Shown: piece after piece, positions 8,032-18,241 of the stretch | Layout: each line of letters begins with the position of its first letter | How positions within the stretch are numbered: position 1 is the stretch's first letter | NCBI GenBank assembly: GCA_002869585.1 | Contig: PKUO01000004.1 | Coordinates: 1-64,000 of the forward strand | DNA: 64,000 nt | Direction of reading: 5' to 3' | Source of the DNA: Sedimenticola sp. | GTDB taxonomy: Bacteria > Pseudomonadota > Gammaproteobacteria > Chromatiales > Chromatiaceae | Translations under genes and position numbers: made by a program | Notes under the pieces: generated by a model | Databases searched by the model: none | Told to the model about the DNA's origin: nothing | Seen by the model: the letters and a program-made list of their open reading frames with translations, nothing else

Positions 8032-11000
8032 ATGAGCATCAAACACCTTCTTTCCCCCTTCTTCGTGATCCTGTTCCTGTCATTTGGCCAAGCGGCAGCA
8101 AACCAGCCCCAGGTGATGTTTGACAACAGCCTGGATGCACCCCTTGAGAGCGTCCCGCTGAAACCCACCCAGTTCAGAATCACTGAGAAGACAATAATCA
8201 CAAGCATTCAGACTTATCACTGGAACAAGGGCCAGGGAGCAATACCGGGCTCTATTGCCCTGGAAGGCAGGGGTAAAAAAATGTTTGGCCCCTGGAAGGC
8301 CACTGGAAAAGAGAATAAGGATGGTCTTGCCAATGCCTTCTGGGAGGTGACGCCAAACATCAGCCTGGAACCCGGACTGTATACCGTCCTCGACTCCAAT
8401 CCGGAAACCTGGTCAAGAAACTCACGTAAAGACAACGAAGGCATTGTCAGAATTTTCAGTGTAACCGACACAGAGACCCTCACCGCAAAACAGGGGGATC
8501 ATGCCGTTTCTGATCAGAAGGAGACAATCACACCGCAGCGCGAAGTTGCCTCCTCCCTGGACAGGGCAGGAATCACTCAGACAGAGAGAGCCTCCGATAT
8601 CCAGGAACGTATTGGTCAAGAGACCTCAGTAATGGGAGACACCGGCACAGAGACCCTCAGCGCAGCCCCGACAACCATCGCGCCTCCCCTGATGGATGAG
8701 GCGCAAAACCGGGCTGCTTTTCAAAGGCTGGACCCACTGCCGCCACTCTCCAGCATGCTCAGTAGCGCGCGGGCCTCATCGGTCGCGCCTCGTCTCGACC
8801 CAGGCGAATTCAGCCGCCTGCAATATCTCGGAGCCGTTTCCGCTGTGAAAAGGGCCATGGAAGAGCTTCTCGGTCCGATGTCGGGTGAGGCCCGGGATAA
8901 GTTCGAGGCGCAATGGGCGGCCATCTATGATTTTCCAGCGGATGCTGCAATCACCTACCTGAATGCCGCCGCACCGATTCTGGGTGAAGTACTCTCCCTG
9001 CGGGCCTCGATGATGAAGGTTATGCAGGGCTACGACAACTTCATCAACCAGGCGCAGATGGCCAGGTATGTCGGTAATCTCGAAGCCTCCCATGAGTTGA
9101 TGCGCCGGGCGGGCCAGAGCGCCGCCCTGCTAAAGGCGATTGAACGGAAAATGAACCAGTCCGTAGAGACGTTCGCCGCCTTGGGCGACCTGCCGGATGT
9201 CAACGCCATCAAGCAGGCCGCAGCCCAGAACTATGCCGGCGCGAAAAACCTGTTGAAGGATCTGGTCAATCCTCCACAACTATCCGGGGAATACGAACCA
9301 GCCGCTTACCAGACGATACAGAACCCGCTGGACGGCGGGCGCATCGCCAACCCGGATCCCACAATCATCCGTACGGAAAAGGATGACAGCTACGATGTCA
9401 CCACCTACTTCATGCCCCTGAAGAGCCTGGGTGAAAACCGTGTTGTCATGTACAGCTGTGAAACCGACAAAGAGGGCGACAAAAGCTCCTTTCTACAGCT
9501 GTTTGAAAAAACCGATGACGGCTCTTTTGTCACCTACGGCGGCGGTAACGGGTTGAGCAAGATTGTGCTCAAGCTCACGGAGGATGGCTACCAGAAGTTT
9601 GAATACTGGATAGGACCGAAAGACCATTCCGAAGATAACAATGATTTCTCAGAACGGGTGGTGGAACTTCTCTCGCAGAACAAGCTTCCCGAAATGGAGC
9701 TTGCCTATGATCTACGCTCCAGAACCTTTCATGCCACCTATGTGCAATACCAGTCGACACCTACCGATGACGAATTCGACTGGAACACCTGGGAAAGCAA
9801 TCTGAAAAAATATCAAAAGGAGTTTCTGGCAGAGTTTGAAGGCGAGCGGCTTGCCTTCGAAACATTGGCGCAACGTATTGCGCTTCCCGAGCCCATACCT
9901 GCCGAAAATATATTTTGGATTCTGGAAAAGATAGAGCGGATCAATGATTCCCCAACAATTACAGGCCGCGTATCTCCCGCCGTGCTCAATGAAGCGATGG
10001 ATAGGGTTTACAGGGAGATGATGAGTGAAAAAGTCGAGTATGAACGCTTTCCCATGCTGGCGTACTCGCAGCATACCGATGTATCCGATACCGGCATTGA
10101 CAATATTGACGAACGAAGTGTGTTCGATGATGCCGATAGCAAGAAAACCGCCTGGGATTCCCTCACCATCAAGAACCGGCTGACATGGAACCTGCCCACA
10201 CCTGTGATCGCCCAGGCAGGCGGCACACTGAACTTCACCATCCAGGCCGAGCGTGAAGTCTCAAAACCCCTTAAAGCGGTGCTGGTGCCCTCGCCTTTTC
10301 CGCATCTGATTACCTCCCTCACCCCCTCCGCTGTTGAGGCAGACGGTACCTATAAGGGATATATCGGAAAGGGCGTGCAGACCAATCTGCTCGATCAGCA
10401 TCAAAACGCAGGGCCAGGAAAGGTCGTCCAAACCAGCCAGATCGCGCTCCCGCTGGATGAATTCTACTCTGATTATGCGGAGATCACCCTCAGCAACTAT
10501 AGCGACATGTACAGCAGTTTGAGATCGTTAAACAGCGCCGGCGTAAAACTGCACTTCAAACGTAAAATCATGACGCCGGAGGAGGCAGCCGCACTCAGCA
10601 GCCAGATGGGTGAAGATCTGGAGTTATTGGCGACAAAAGACCGGAAAGAGCGTGATACCAAACAACAAAACCGCGAGATCGCCCAGCAGAAAGCCAAGGA
10701 GAGCCTTGCCGATTTCAATGAGACCAAAGCATTCCACGAAACCAACATCCGCTATGAGGCCCTTCGCGCCGAAAAATATAACGAGGAGTTGAACCGTGAA
10801 CTGGCCGAGGCAAGGAAAAATGGCGGCCAGCCCAGTGAAGATCAGCAGCGACGGATCGCCGCCCTGCGCTTCAGCATCATCAGCGCGCAATCCAATGCCA
10901 TATCCGAGCAGGACCGCATCCGCGAACTCCAGACCGGAAAATTCGAACGCAGCGAGACCCCGTTCGATACCATGGCCCGGGTCCAGTTCCGGCAGAACAT

Positions 11001-12714
11001 TGAAAAGAACATTCGAAAAATCGAAGGGCTGGAAACCCAGTCCGAACTGGCGGAAAAGTATATAGAGTTCTTGCCGGAGGGGGATCGCGCCCAAGCCAAA
11101 AAGACCCTGCAGAAAATCCGCGATGAGTCACCCGATGACCTGGAAAAATACCAAAAGCTGAATGCCGCCCTGAAACAGAAATGGCAGGGCGCCACGGAGG
11201 CAAAAATTGCAGCCATTGATGAAGACCTCGCCTGGAAGGATGCCCAGGTCCAGGCATTGGAGAACATCAAGACCGGCGCCGAAGCCGGAATGCTCTATTG
11301 CAGCATGATGGGTGGTCCCCAGGCCATTGCCCTTACTTACCAGTTTGCCACCGGCTGGGCAGAAAAGGACCTCCTTACCGGCATCAAGCAGTCCGTCTCC
11401 ATGTATTCCGATGCGGTAGACATCGCCTGGAGCACCTATGACGGCTATTGCCAGGATGGCTGGTCAGGGGCGGCCAAGGCCGGCACCCTCTCGCTAGCGA
11501 TGAACAAGGGACTGCCCTTCCTTCTGGGGAAAATGGGCAAAAACGCCGACCTACCGGCGAGCAGTATCGGCAAAACCGGTGGCGACAGTATCGCGGATGC
11601 CACGAAAAACCTGGACAACGTCAAACCGGCGCTGGTGAGCGGCAAACCGGGCATAGATGACGTGAAACTCTACAAGGCCGAGCTTGAAAATGCCGAAAAA
11701 CAGGTCAAGGGTTTCGTCTCGGACTACCATGCCTGGAAAAAAGGGGTGAAAGATGGCCTTCCTGATGAGGAGATCAAACGACTGCATCGCAAGGTGATCG
11801 ACTCGACAGCCGCCATCAATCAGAACCCGACGGCTAAGGGATATCTAAAGTACAACGCACCACCTGCAACCGGGCGCTTCTTTGACAAATCCCTGGATAA
11901 CATCCACACCCAGGCGAGAAATCAATACTACAAGACCATGAAAGAGGCCGGCTACAGCGATCACGAAATCTTTGCCATTCGCAATGCTGCCAGTTCCGGA
12001 TCAACCGGCATGGACTTTGATCAGGCGCTGAAAGAGCAACCGGATTTCATTCCATTCAAGAACAAAGATGGCTCGGTATCTCTGAAGCGTAATCTCTGGC
12101 TCACCAAAAATGGCAAGCCGGTCTCCCGGCACGACTGGCAGCAGGATGCCCAGAAGGCCTGGAATGATGCCTATAAAAACAGCACTAACGGCTACAGCGC
12201 CCCACACTCCTGGGAGAAGATGACCAGCAGGGTCGATCCGGAAGCCTATCGGCAGATGGCGATTCTCAATATCAACAAGGATCTCTCCAACGTCGGAGAG
12301 ATCATGGACAGCCTGGATCCTAAATGGGTCAGACAGATGTCTGATGTCACCCTGTTCAAGGCCGGAGAGATGCTCAAGGATAAAAGCCTGTCCAGACTGG
12401 CCGGCGTTCGGGAGGCCTGCCGCGGAACAGCCAAGGACCTGGACGGCAAATTCCTGCCCTTTATCAGCACCAGGCTTTCCGAATTGAAAAAGATCAGTCC
12501 CGCAAAGCTGACGCCCTCGGACAAACACAACATTAAACGTCTGGAGTCGGCCCTGAGTACCTTTACCCGGGTCAAGGAAGGCTTCGACGCCATCGGCAAG
12601 GCGGATATTCCGCCGACCCAGTGGGACGATACTATTAAGAAATCGACCGGCGGCAAGGGGATAATCCAGACCATTCAGGATCTCTCCGATTTGACCCAGT
12701 CACTGTTCATGTAG
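8032..12714 (+). CDS. Giant exported protein (1560 aa) with long coiled coil, function unknown
   Basis: Start ATG 8032 gives a clean signal peptide (KHLLSPFFVILFLSFGQAAA). The open frame extends back to 6889, but that part is antisense to metY and is not coding. Visible parts: a beta-rich N-terminal domain (about 25-145) with several Trp; a low-complexity linker (150-240); a helical region (250-420); mixed beta regions (420-840); a charged coiled coil (about 845-1075, Lys/Glu/Gln-rich); a hydrophobic segment near 1085-1170 with Gly-Ala stretches and Cys; and a C-terminal helical domain with WLTKNGKPVSRHDWQ and YSAPHSWEKM. I recognise no catalytic domain. Multi-domain size and export suggest a surface or periplasmic structural or toxin-like protein. 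The next gene downstream encodes a pentapeptide-repeat protein. Confidence 0.7.
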   Translation: MSIKHLLSPFFVILFLSFGQAAANQPQVMFDNSLDAPLESVPLKPTQFRITEKTIITSIQTYHWNKGQGAIPGSIALEGRGKKMFGPWKATGKENKDGLANAFWEVTPNISLEPGLYTVLDSNPETWSRNSRKDNEGIVRIFSVTDTETLTAKQGDHAVSDQKETITPQREVASSLDRAGITQTERASDIQERIGQETSVMGDTGTETLSAAPTTIAPPLMDEAQNRAAFQRLDPLPPLSSMLSSARASSVAPRLDPGEFSRLQYLGAVSAVKRAMEELLGPMSGEARDKFEAQWAAIYDFPADAAITYLNAAAPILGEVLSLRASMMKVMQGYDNFINQAQMARYVGNLEASHELMRRAGQSAALLKAIERKMNQSVETFAALGDLPDVNAIKQAAAQNYAGAKNLLKDLVNPPQLSGEYEPAAYQTIQNPLDGGRIANPDPTIIRTEKDDSYDVTTYFMPLKSLGENRVVMYSCETDKEGDKSSFLQLFEKTDDGSFVTYGGGNGLSKIVLKLTEDGYQKFEYWIGPKDHSEDNNDFSERVVELLSQNKLPEMELAYDLRSRTFHATYVQYQSTPTDDEFDWNTWESNLKKYQKEFLAEFEGERLAFETLAQRIALPEPIPAENIFWILEKIERINDSPTITGRVSPAVLNEAMDRVYREMMSEKVEYERFPMLAYSQHTDVSDTGIDNIDERSVFDDADSKKTAWDSLTIKNRLTWNLPTPVIAQAGGTLNFTIQAEREVSKPLKAVLVPSPFPHLITSLTPSAVEADGTYKGYIGKGVQTNLLDQHQNAGPGKVVQTSQIALPLDEFYSDYAEITLSNYSDMYSSLRSLNSAGVKLHFKRKIMTPEEAAALSSQMGEDLELLATKDRKERDTKQQNREIAQQKAKESLADFNETKAFHETNIRYEALRAEKYNEELNRELAEARKNGGQPSEDQQRRIAALRFSIISAQSNAISEQDRIRELQTGKFERSETPFDTMARVQFRQNIEKNIRKIEGLETQSELAEKYIEFLPEGDRAQAKKTLQKIRDESPDDLEKYQKLNAALKQKWQGATEAKIAAIDEDLAWKDAQVQALENIKTGAEAGMLYCSMMGGPQAIALTYQFATGWAEKDLLTGIKQSVSMYSDAVDIAWSTYDGYCQDGWSGAAKAGTLSLAMNKGLPFLLGKMGKNADLPASSIGKTGGDSIADATKNLDNVKPALVSGKPGIDDVKLYKAELENAEKQVKGFVSDYHAWKKGVKDGLPDEEIKRLHRKVIDSTAAINQNPTAKGYLKYNAPPATGRFFDKSLDNIHTQARNQYYKTMKEAGYSDHEIFAIRNAASSGSTGMDFDQALKEQPDFIPFKNKDGSVSLKRNLWLTKNGKPVSRHDWQQDAQKAWNDAYKNSTNGYSAPHSWEKMTSRVDPEAYRQMAILNINKDLSNVGEIMDSLDPKWVRQMSDVTLFKAGEMLKDKSLSRLAGVREACRGTAKDLDGKFLPFISTRLSELKKISPAKLTPSDKHNIKRLESALSTFTRVKEGFDAIGKADIPPTQWDDTIKKSTGGKGIIQTIQDLSDLTQSLFM

Positions 12715-12924
12715 ATTAAAAGGGCTGGAAGCAGGCGATGAAAATTTGGACGGGTGAGCAGAAAGTCGGACTCTGTTTACCGAATCACTGCACATCGGCG
12801 AGTAGCGACTAAACTTATAGGATAAGAGGTTAATGTTAAGCAGTATGGACAAAGGGGCCTGATTGCCAAGCTGTTCTGGTTCTGCCCTATAGCTTTGATA
12901 ACAATGATAAGTAGGGAAGCCCAC

Positions 12925-13779
12925 ATGATTCAGATAAAACATAAACAGAGCGGCGAAATCCTGATCACAGTCGAAGCAGATACCCTGGAGGGCGCGGATC
13001 TGCGTGATACCAACCTGTCCGGTGCCGACCTCGCTGGCGCCAATCTCAGACATGCCCACCTGGAACTGGCGAATCTGGTGGATGCTGACTTGAGCAATGC
13101 CAATCTTGAAGGCACGATTCTGACCGGCGCCCATCTGAACAACGCCAATCTCAAGGGGAGCAATCTCACATTCGCGCGACTCGGTTCTGATGTCCGCTCG
13201 AATGCCGCGATGATGTTGAATGTGGACCTTGAGGGCGCCAACCTGACCCGCGCCTATCTGAAAAATGTCGAACTGAGAAAGAGCAACCTGACCGGTGCGA
13301 CCCTGACCATGGCCGACATGCGCAACGCCGACTTCTATCTGTGCAAAATGACCGGTGTCACCGCCTGCAATGCCCTGTTTATCAAGGCCAATCTGCGGGA
13401 AGCCGATCTCAGCAATTCAAACTTCTGCGACAGCCACCTGAATGACGCCAATCTGATCAAATGCAATCTGCAAAATGTCCGGATGGAGAGCCAGTATGAC
13501 GATGGGTTCACTGTCATCAATCTGGCCAATATGGAGGGCGCGGACCTGACTAACGCCAGCATGCGCAACATCTCCGCCGAGGATACCAATTTCAAACACT
13601 CCATCCTGGCCAACGCCAATCTGTCAAACGCAGTGATGGGTGGCGCCATCCTGAGAAGCGCGAATGTCTCCGGTACGAATTTCGAAGGGGTGGAATTGGC
13701 GACCGTCACCATGGATTTTGCCAATTTTTCCCAGGCGCTGAATGCAAAAATTCCCTTCTACAAGGGCAATCTGCGCTAG
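12925..13779 (+). CDS. Pentapeptide-repeat protein
   Basis: About 284 residues from the ATG at 12925, preceded by a GGGA ribosome-binding element; the first MIT... codons upstream are less likely. After a short beta-rich head (IQIKHKQSGEILITVEADTLEG) the protein is almost wholly A(D/N)LxX repeats, for example ADLRD-TNLSG-ADLAG-ANLRH, forming the right-handed quadrilateral beta-helix. Two slightly degenerate stretches interrupt the array around 85-100 and 185-205. No effector domain is fused. Some relatives are DNA mimics (Qnr/MfpA), but most have no known role. It is cytoplasmic by prediction and shares the bidirectional terminator with sat. Confidence 0.85.
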   Translation: MIQIKHKQSGEILITVEADTLEGADLRDTNLSGADLAGANLRHAHLELANLVDADLSNANLEGTILTGAHLNNANLKGSNLTFARLGSDVRSNAAMMLNVDLEGANLTRAYLKNVELRKSNLTGATLTMADMRNADFYLCKMTGVTACNALFIKANLREADLSNSNFCDSHLNDANLIKCNLQNVRMESQYDDGFTVINLANMEGADLTNASMRNISAEDTNFKHSILANANLSNAVMGGAILRSANVSGTNFEGVELATVTMDFANFSQALNAKIPFYKGNLR

Positions 13780-13801
13780 ACCTGAATACGCTATCATAAA
13801 A

Positions 13802-13833
13802 AAACCCGGCCTGGAGCATTCCAGACCGGGTTT
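13802..13833. terminator. Bidirectional terminator between pentapeptide gene and sat
   Basis: Hairpin with stem AAACCCGG-C-CTGGA and TCCAG-A-CCGGGTTT around a GCAT loop. On the minus strand it is followed by a T run (complement of 13797-13804), so it best serves sat. On the plus strand the trailing TTT is short. Confidence 0.8.
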
Positions 13834-13852
13834 CAGGGTGATCAGAGCCTGA

Positions 13853-15040
13853 TTACTTGATTGACTGGTAGTAGTCGATCAGGATCTGCGCCACCTCAGG
13901 ACGGGAGAACTCCTTGGGCGGTGCGATACCCTCACCCAACATCTCACGTACTTTGGTGCCGGAGAGCAGTACAAAGTCGTCTTTCTGGTGATCCGGCGCT
14001 TCGCACATCATTACCACCTTATCCAGCTTCTTCGACCATGCCGTGTGATCAGCCCGGAATATCTCGATTTCGAGTGCGCCGGCTGGCACCTCATCATCGA
14101 AGATGGTCTGGGCATCGAAGGCACCGTAATAGTCGCCGACACCGGCGTGGTCGCGGCCGATAATGAAATGGGTGGCACCCATGTTCTGACGGAAGTAGGC
14201 GTGCAGCACTGCTTCGCGAGGACCGGCGTAAAGCATGTCGAAACCATAACCGGTGACCATGGCGCTGTTCGGTGGGAAATAGAGTTCCACCATTTTGCGA
14301 ATCGCAGCATCGCGAACCGGGGCTGGGATATCGCCCGGCTTGAGCTTACCAAGCAACATGTGAATCACCAGGCCGTCACAGCCGAGGCGATCCATGGCCA
14401 TGTGGCACAACTCTTCATGGGCCAGATGCATCGGGTTGCGGGTCTGGAAGGCAACGATCTTCTTCCAGCCACGTTCGGCGATCTCGTTACGGATCTCGAC
14501 CGCTGTGCGGAAGGTGTCCGGGAAATCGGCCTGGAAATAGGAGAAGTTGAGAACCTGAATCGGACCGGAAACCGCGGTGCGGCCCTGACTGTTGAACGCA
14601 GCGACGCCCGGATGCTCGACATCGTCGGTACGGTAGACCTTGTCGGTCATCACCGCCATCTGCTCATCGCTGACCTGCTCTATGGATTCGACATCCATGA
14701 TCGCCAGGACAGGATTGCCTTCGACATTGGGATCGCGCAGTGCGATACGCTTGGCATTACCGATGGCATCGGCGTTTTCCAGCAGACACAAAACCGGGAC
14801 CGGAAAGAATGAACCGTCCGTGAGGGTCATTTTTTCCGCGGCGCCCATGGCATCGGCAACAGTCATGAAGCCTTTCAATGGGTTGAAATAACCGCCACCC
14901 ATCATCACTGCATTACCGGCAGCCTGAGAGCTGATGATAACTGAAGGCAGTGATTCTGCTTCGTGGCTTAGTTCATGATGCTTATCAGTGTCATAGACAA
15001 ACAGCGGCTGAAGAGTGTCGGATCCGACGGGCTTAATCAT
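13853..15040 (-). CDS. sat: Sulfate adenylyltransferase (ATP sulfurylase), dissimilatory type
   Basis: Interconverts sulfate plus ATP with APS plus pyrophosphate. In sulfur oxidisers it runs from APS to sulfate and yields ATP after AprAB. The 395-residue monodomain form is the homo-oligomeric Sat found with Apr/Dsr pathways, not the CysDN type. Catalytic blocks are intact: QTRNPMHLAHE (near residues 199-209) and GRDHAGVG (near 293-300), plus the C-terminal LSGTKVREMLGEG. An AAGGAG ribosome-binding site precedes the ATG. It is transcribed alone here; aprBA or dsr genes are not in the window. It is the main clue to a sulfur-oxidising lifestyle. Confidence 0.95.
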   Translation of the reverse strand: MIKPVGSDTLQPLFVYDTDKHHELSHEAESLPSVIISSQAAGNAVMMGGGYFNPLKGFMTVADAMGAAEKMTLTDGSFFPVPVLCLLENADAIGNAKRIALRDPNVEGNPVLAIMDVESIEQVSDEQMAVMTDKVYRTDDVEHPGVAAFNSQGRTAVSGPIQVLNFSYFQADFPDTFRTAVEIRNEIAERGWKKIVAFQTRNPMHLAHEELCHMAMDRLGCDGLVIHMLLGKLKPGDIPAPVRDAAIRKMVELYFPPNSAMVTGYGFDMLYAGPREAVLHAYFRQNMGATHFIIGRDHAGVGDYYGAFDAQTIFDDEVPAGALEIEIFRADHTAWSKKLDKVVMMCEAPDHQKDDFVLLSGTKVREMLGEGIAPPKEFSRPEVAQILIDYYQSIK

Positions 15041-15357
15041 CTCGCTACGTCTCCTTGAGTTCTATTTGGTTTTTGATCCACCAGTCCAGTACTGAATCGG
15101 TGGCGTTTATCCTCGGATATATCTCAGCCGTTTTTCCGCATAAGTAGAAAGTGTCGGCCTGTTGGGAGATCTGGTTTTTTCAGTCGGCAGCCAGTACCGC
15201 TGGGGCACTGTTTAACAGTGGAAAACTGCCAAGTGAACAATCCGCTTACCGTACCACAAGAAAAAAATTGCTACCCAAATTTCTGTTTATACGGGCACAA
15301 AAAATTACCAGGATAAGCGCAGGGCAATAGATTTATAACAGATTGAAATCAGAGGAA
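15041..15357. other. Intergenic region upstream of sat with a 15-nt palindrome
   Basis: Non-coding on both strands as far as I can see. It contains the sat ribosome-binding site (complement of CTCCTT near 15051) and a perfect dyad CACTGTT-T-AACAGTG at 15206-15220 that could be an operator in the sat promoter region. The stretch 15260-15357 is AT-rich with no recognisable element. No RNA gene seen. Confidence 0.4.
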
Positions 15358-16116
15358 TTAACGATTGAATTGGAGAGCACTCTGACGCGCTATCCCGGAC
15401 CATGAGTCCTGACTTGTTGACTCAGAGTTATCATTTTCACGGGATACCGGCGGGGTCTGCTTGTGGGGAACTTTCAGATGAAGCCAATCCAGCAGTGGTT
15501 GCCACTGCTTGTCATCCTTGGAGGTCAGGCTGCGCTGCATTTCACAGATGCCCAAGCCGGATTCCATGGCGATTGAATAATTCTGGGTATCGCGCAAAGT
15601 TGCAATCAGCGGTATCTGGAAGAATTGGGCCAATTGTTCCATCGCCATGTAGGACTTGGTCCGAATGCGTACGCGATTGGCGACAATACCGATACGCTTG
15701 GTCATCGTTTTATGCTTGCCGTAGCGCATCAACTCTTTCAGGAACAGTTCCACAGCCTGGTAATCGATGATCGACGGCATGACGGGAATCAGAATAGTAT
15801 CTGCACGATTGAACAGATCCGAGAGTTGATTGCCGGTAACGCCGGATGGGGTGTCAATGATGACCACTTCAGTCTGGTTACCGGTGTGCAGTGCAAAGGT
15901 GCGTGTCACACCGCTACGCGGTCTGACCGCATCAATAGTGGTGATCTTGGGGCGGTCAGCGGGGCGCAACTCCAACCAGCGCCGACTGGATTGCTGGGGG
16001 TCATAATCCAACAATGCGGTATTGTAATCACGGCCGGAAAAATAGCATGCCAAGGTGGTGGATATGGTGGTCTTGCCACACCCGCCTTTCGCATTGAGCA
16101 CCATAATGGTATGCAT
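15358..16116 (-). CDS. ParA/VirC1-like partition ATPase, orphan
   Basis: A 252-residue deviant-Walker P-loop ATPase. The KGGCGKTT motif lies near residues 10-17, followed by ALLDYDPQQSSRRWLE (switch I with the Asp) and VVIIDTPSG (Walker B). The body matches the short, ParB-less ParA group that includes VirC1 and McdA-like proteins. The C-terminal tail is polar and of low complexity. No parB or parS-like site is seen beside it, so it probably positions some cargo other than the chromosome, but the cargo is unknown. It is monocistronic between sat and the recCBD operon. Confidence 0.8.
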   Translation of the reverse strand: MHTIMVLNAKGGCGKTTISTTLACYFSGRDYNTALLDYDPQQSSRRWLELRPADRPKITTIDAVRPRSGVTRTFALHTGNQTEVVIIDTPSGVTGNQLSDLFNRADTILIPVMPSIIDYQAVELFLKELMRYGKHKTMTKRIGIVANRVRIRTKSYMAMEQLAQFFQIPLIATLRDTQNYSIAMESGLGICEMQRSLTSKDDKQWQPLLDWLHLKVPHKQTPPVSRENDNSESTSQDSWSGIARQSALQFNR

Positions 16117-16387
16117 TTTTTCGCTTTGCCCCGTTTGGCCTTGTGCGCCAATCAGATCAGATATCGAACCCTGCTGAATCCGCGCTAACAGTCTCAGCCT
16201 CGGGTAATCTATTGAAAACGCTTGATAATCGCGTGTCTATTTATTGGCAGTTCTTGATAAACCGTCTGCTTCAAGCGACTGAACTACCTGTTATTCATAG
16301 AGATTATCATCCTTTCCGAGGGGCTAAAGCAACCCCTTTATGAGTTGAAACCTTAGCATGTTTTCAGTGTTTCATCTGATTATGGGA

Positions 16388-18241
16388 TCACAATCCGGAA
16401 AATGTCAGCTGTTCATTTGCTGTTTTTTCAGTGTCCCAAAGCAAAGATTTCAGACCAGACGTACGATTAACCTGCTTACTAATTGTTTTTTCTAATATTT
16501 TATCTGAAGCGTAGATTGCGAAGTGGTGTTTGGCGCGAGTTATTGCGGTATACAGGAGTTCACGGCTCAGCACCTGCGAATCCTGGTCGGGCATGACCAG
16601 AAGCACCTGACCAAATTCCGATCCCTGGCTCTTGTGTATGGTCAGGCAGTAGGCGCTCTCGTGAGCAGGCAGGCGCGAGGGTGCGATCCAGCGCAGCCGG
16701 GCATCGCTGGCGGCGAAGCAGGCCTTCAGCTCCCCATCTTCATCTGGCATCAGGATTCCGATATCGCCATTGAAAAGACGCAGACCATAGTCGTTGCGGG
16801 TGATCAGCACCGGTCGCCCGGGATAGCATGCCTCACCGCCAGTCTCAATCAACCCCGCCGCTTCCAGGATTCGCTCTACCTCCTTGTTCAGGTTGAAGAC
16901 ACCCGCAGGACCGATACGCATAGCGCATAGCACGCGGAAGCGTTCGAAGGCGCTCAACACCTCGGCAGGCGCCTGTCGATTGGCAAGCAGGTCCAGGTAG
17001 CCGCTGTAACCTTCCGTGATGCGTGAGATCAGCTCCTGCCCGTCTGCAACCCGGCGCAACTCACCACCACCATCACCCTGCAGCAACACCTCCGCCTGGC
17101 GATACTCCCCCCCATTGACCGCAGTAGCCAGTTGACCAATGCCGCCCTCGGAGCCGAACCGGTAGCTGAACCGCAGTTCCACCAGGGCATCCGCCAGCGG
17201 GCTGCCCCCTGCCCCTTTGAGCTGTTCAGGGGCTTCACCTATGATCTGTCCGACCCTTTCGGCAAATCCGGGAGAAAAGCCGGGAATCACGCCACAGATA
17301 TCACCGAGTACCGAGCCCGCCTCAACTGAGGCCAGCTGATCCTTGTCGCCAAGCAGTATCAGACGGGCATGCTCCGGTAGCGCCTCCACTGTCTTGACCA
17401 TCAGGGCCAGATCGACCATCGAGGCCTCATCGACAATCAGCACGTCCACCGGCAAGGGATTGCTGCGGTTGTGACGAAACCGGGCTGAACCGGGAATAAA
17501 TCCCAGCAGTCGATGCAGCGTCGCGGCCTCATCCGGGATGGTCTCCCGCAGATCGGCCGGTAGATCGAGCTTCTGTTTGGCACTGCGGATCGAATCCTGC
17601 AGGCGTGCGGCCGCCTTGCCGGTGGGTGCAGCCAATGCAATGATCGGCGGCCGACTGGAGGGGGATTGTTCACTCAACAGCGCCAGTATTTTCACCACCG
17701 TGGTGGTCTTTCCGGTACCCGGCCCACCGGAAATAATAGTGAATCGGCGCAATAAGGCGGTTGCCGCTGCCACCCTCTGCCAATCGACATACTCTCCCGC
17801 TGGATTTGAAAAATATTTCTTAATTCCTGAGGTTAGACGCTCTTCATCAATGTCTTTCACAATATCTGTGGAGCGTTTCAGCAACACCTGACCAAGGCGC
17901 TGCTCATAGTCCCAGTAGCGGTAGAGATAGCAGCGACCCTGATCGTCGAGCACCAGGGGTTTGAACTCACCGGGACGGCCAACCACCTACGATCGGCGCA
18001 ACTTCCGCAGCCACAGATTCGCCTCTGGCAGCCTGACCATTGATTCCGACAGGGTAAGCTGACTGATATCCAGGCAAACATCGCCGGTGGCGGTACGGCT
18101 ACAGGTCAGGGCCGCAGCAAGCGCCAACTCTCCACCACCTTCACTGTCCAGGCGGCAAAGGAGCGCGGCGAAATGGCTGTCCAGGGGACCGATCAATCCC
18201 AACTGCTGCATGCGATCAAGAATCTCAGGCCGAACGCTCAT
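16388..18241 (-). pseudogene. recD: recD, RecBCD alpha subunit, interrupted by an in-frame TAG
   Basis: 5'-3' helicase subunit of exonuclease V. One frame covers 618 codons, the normal RecD length, but codon 85 (17987-17989) is TAG. Upstream is an 84-residue N-terminal piece (from ATG 18241). Downstream a GTG follows at once and opens 532 codons with Walker A GGPGTGKTTT, the LIVDEASMVDL block and the C-terminal LTIHKSQGSEF helicase motif. The rest of the frame is undamaged, so the stop is recent, a read error, read through, or used as a stop-restart junction. It is the last gene of recC-recB-recD; the start overlaps recB by 4 nt. Confidence 0.85.
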
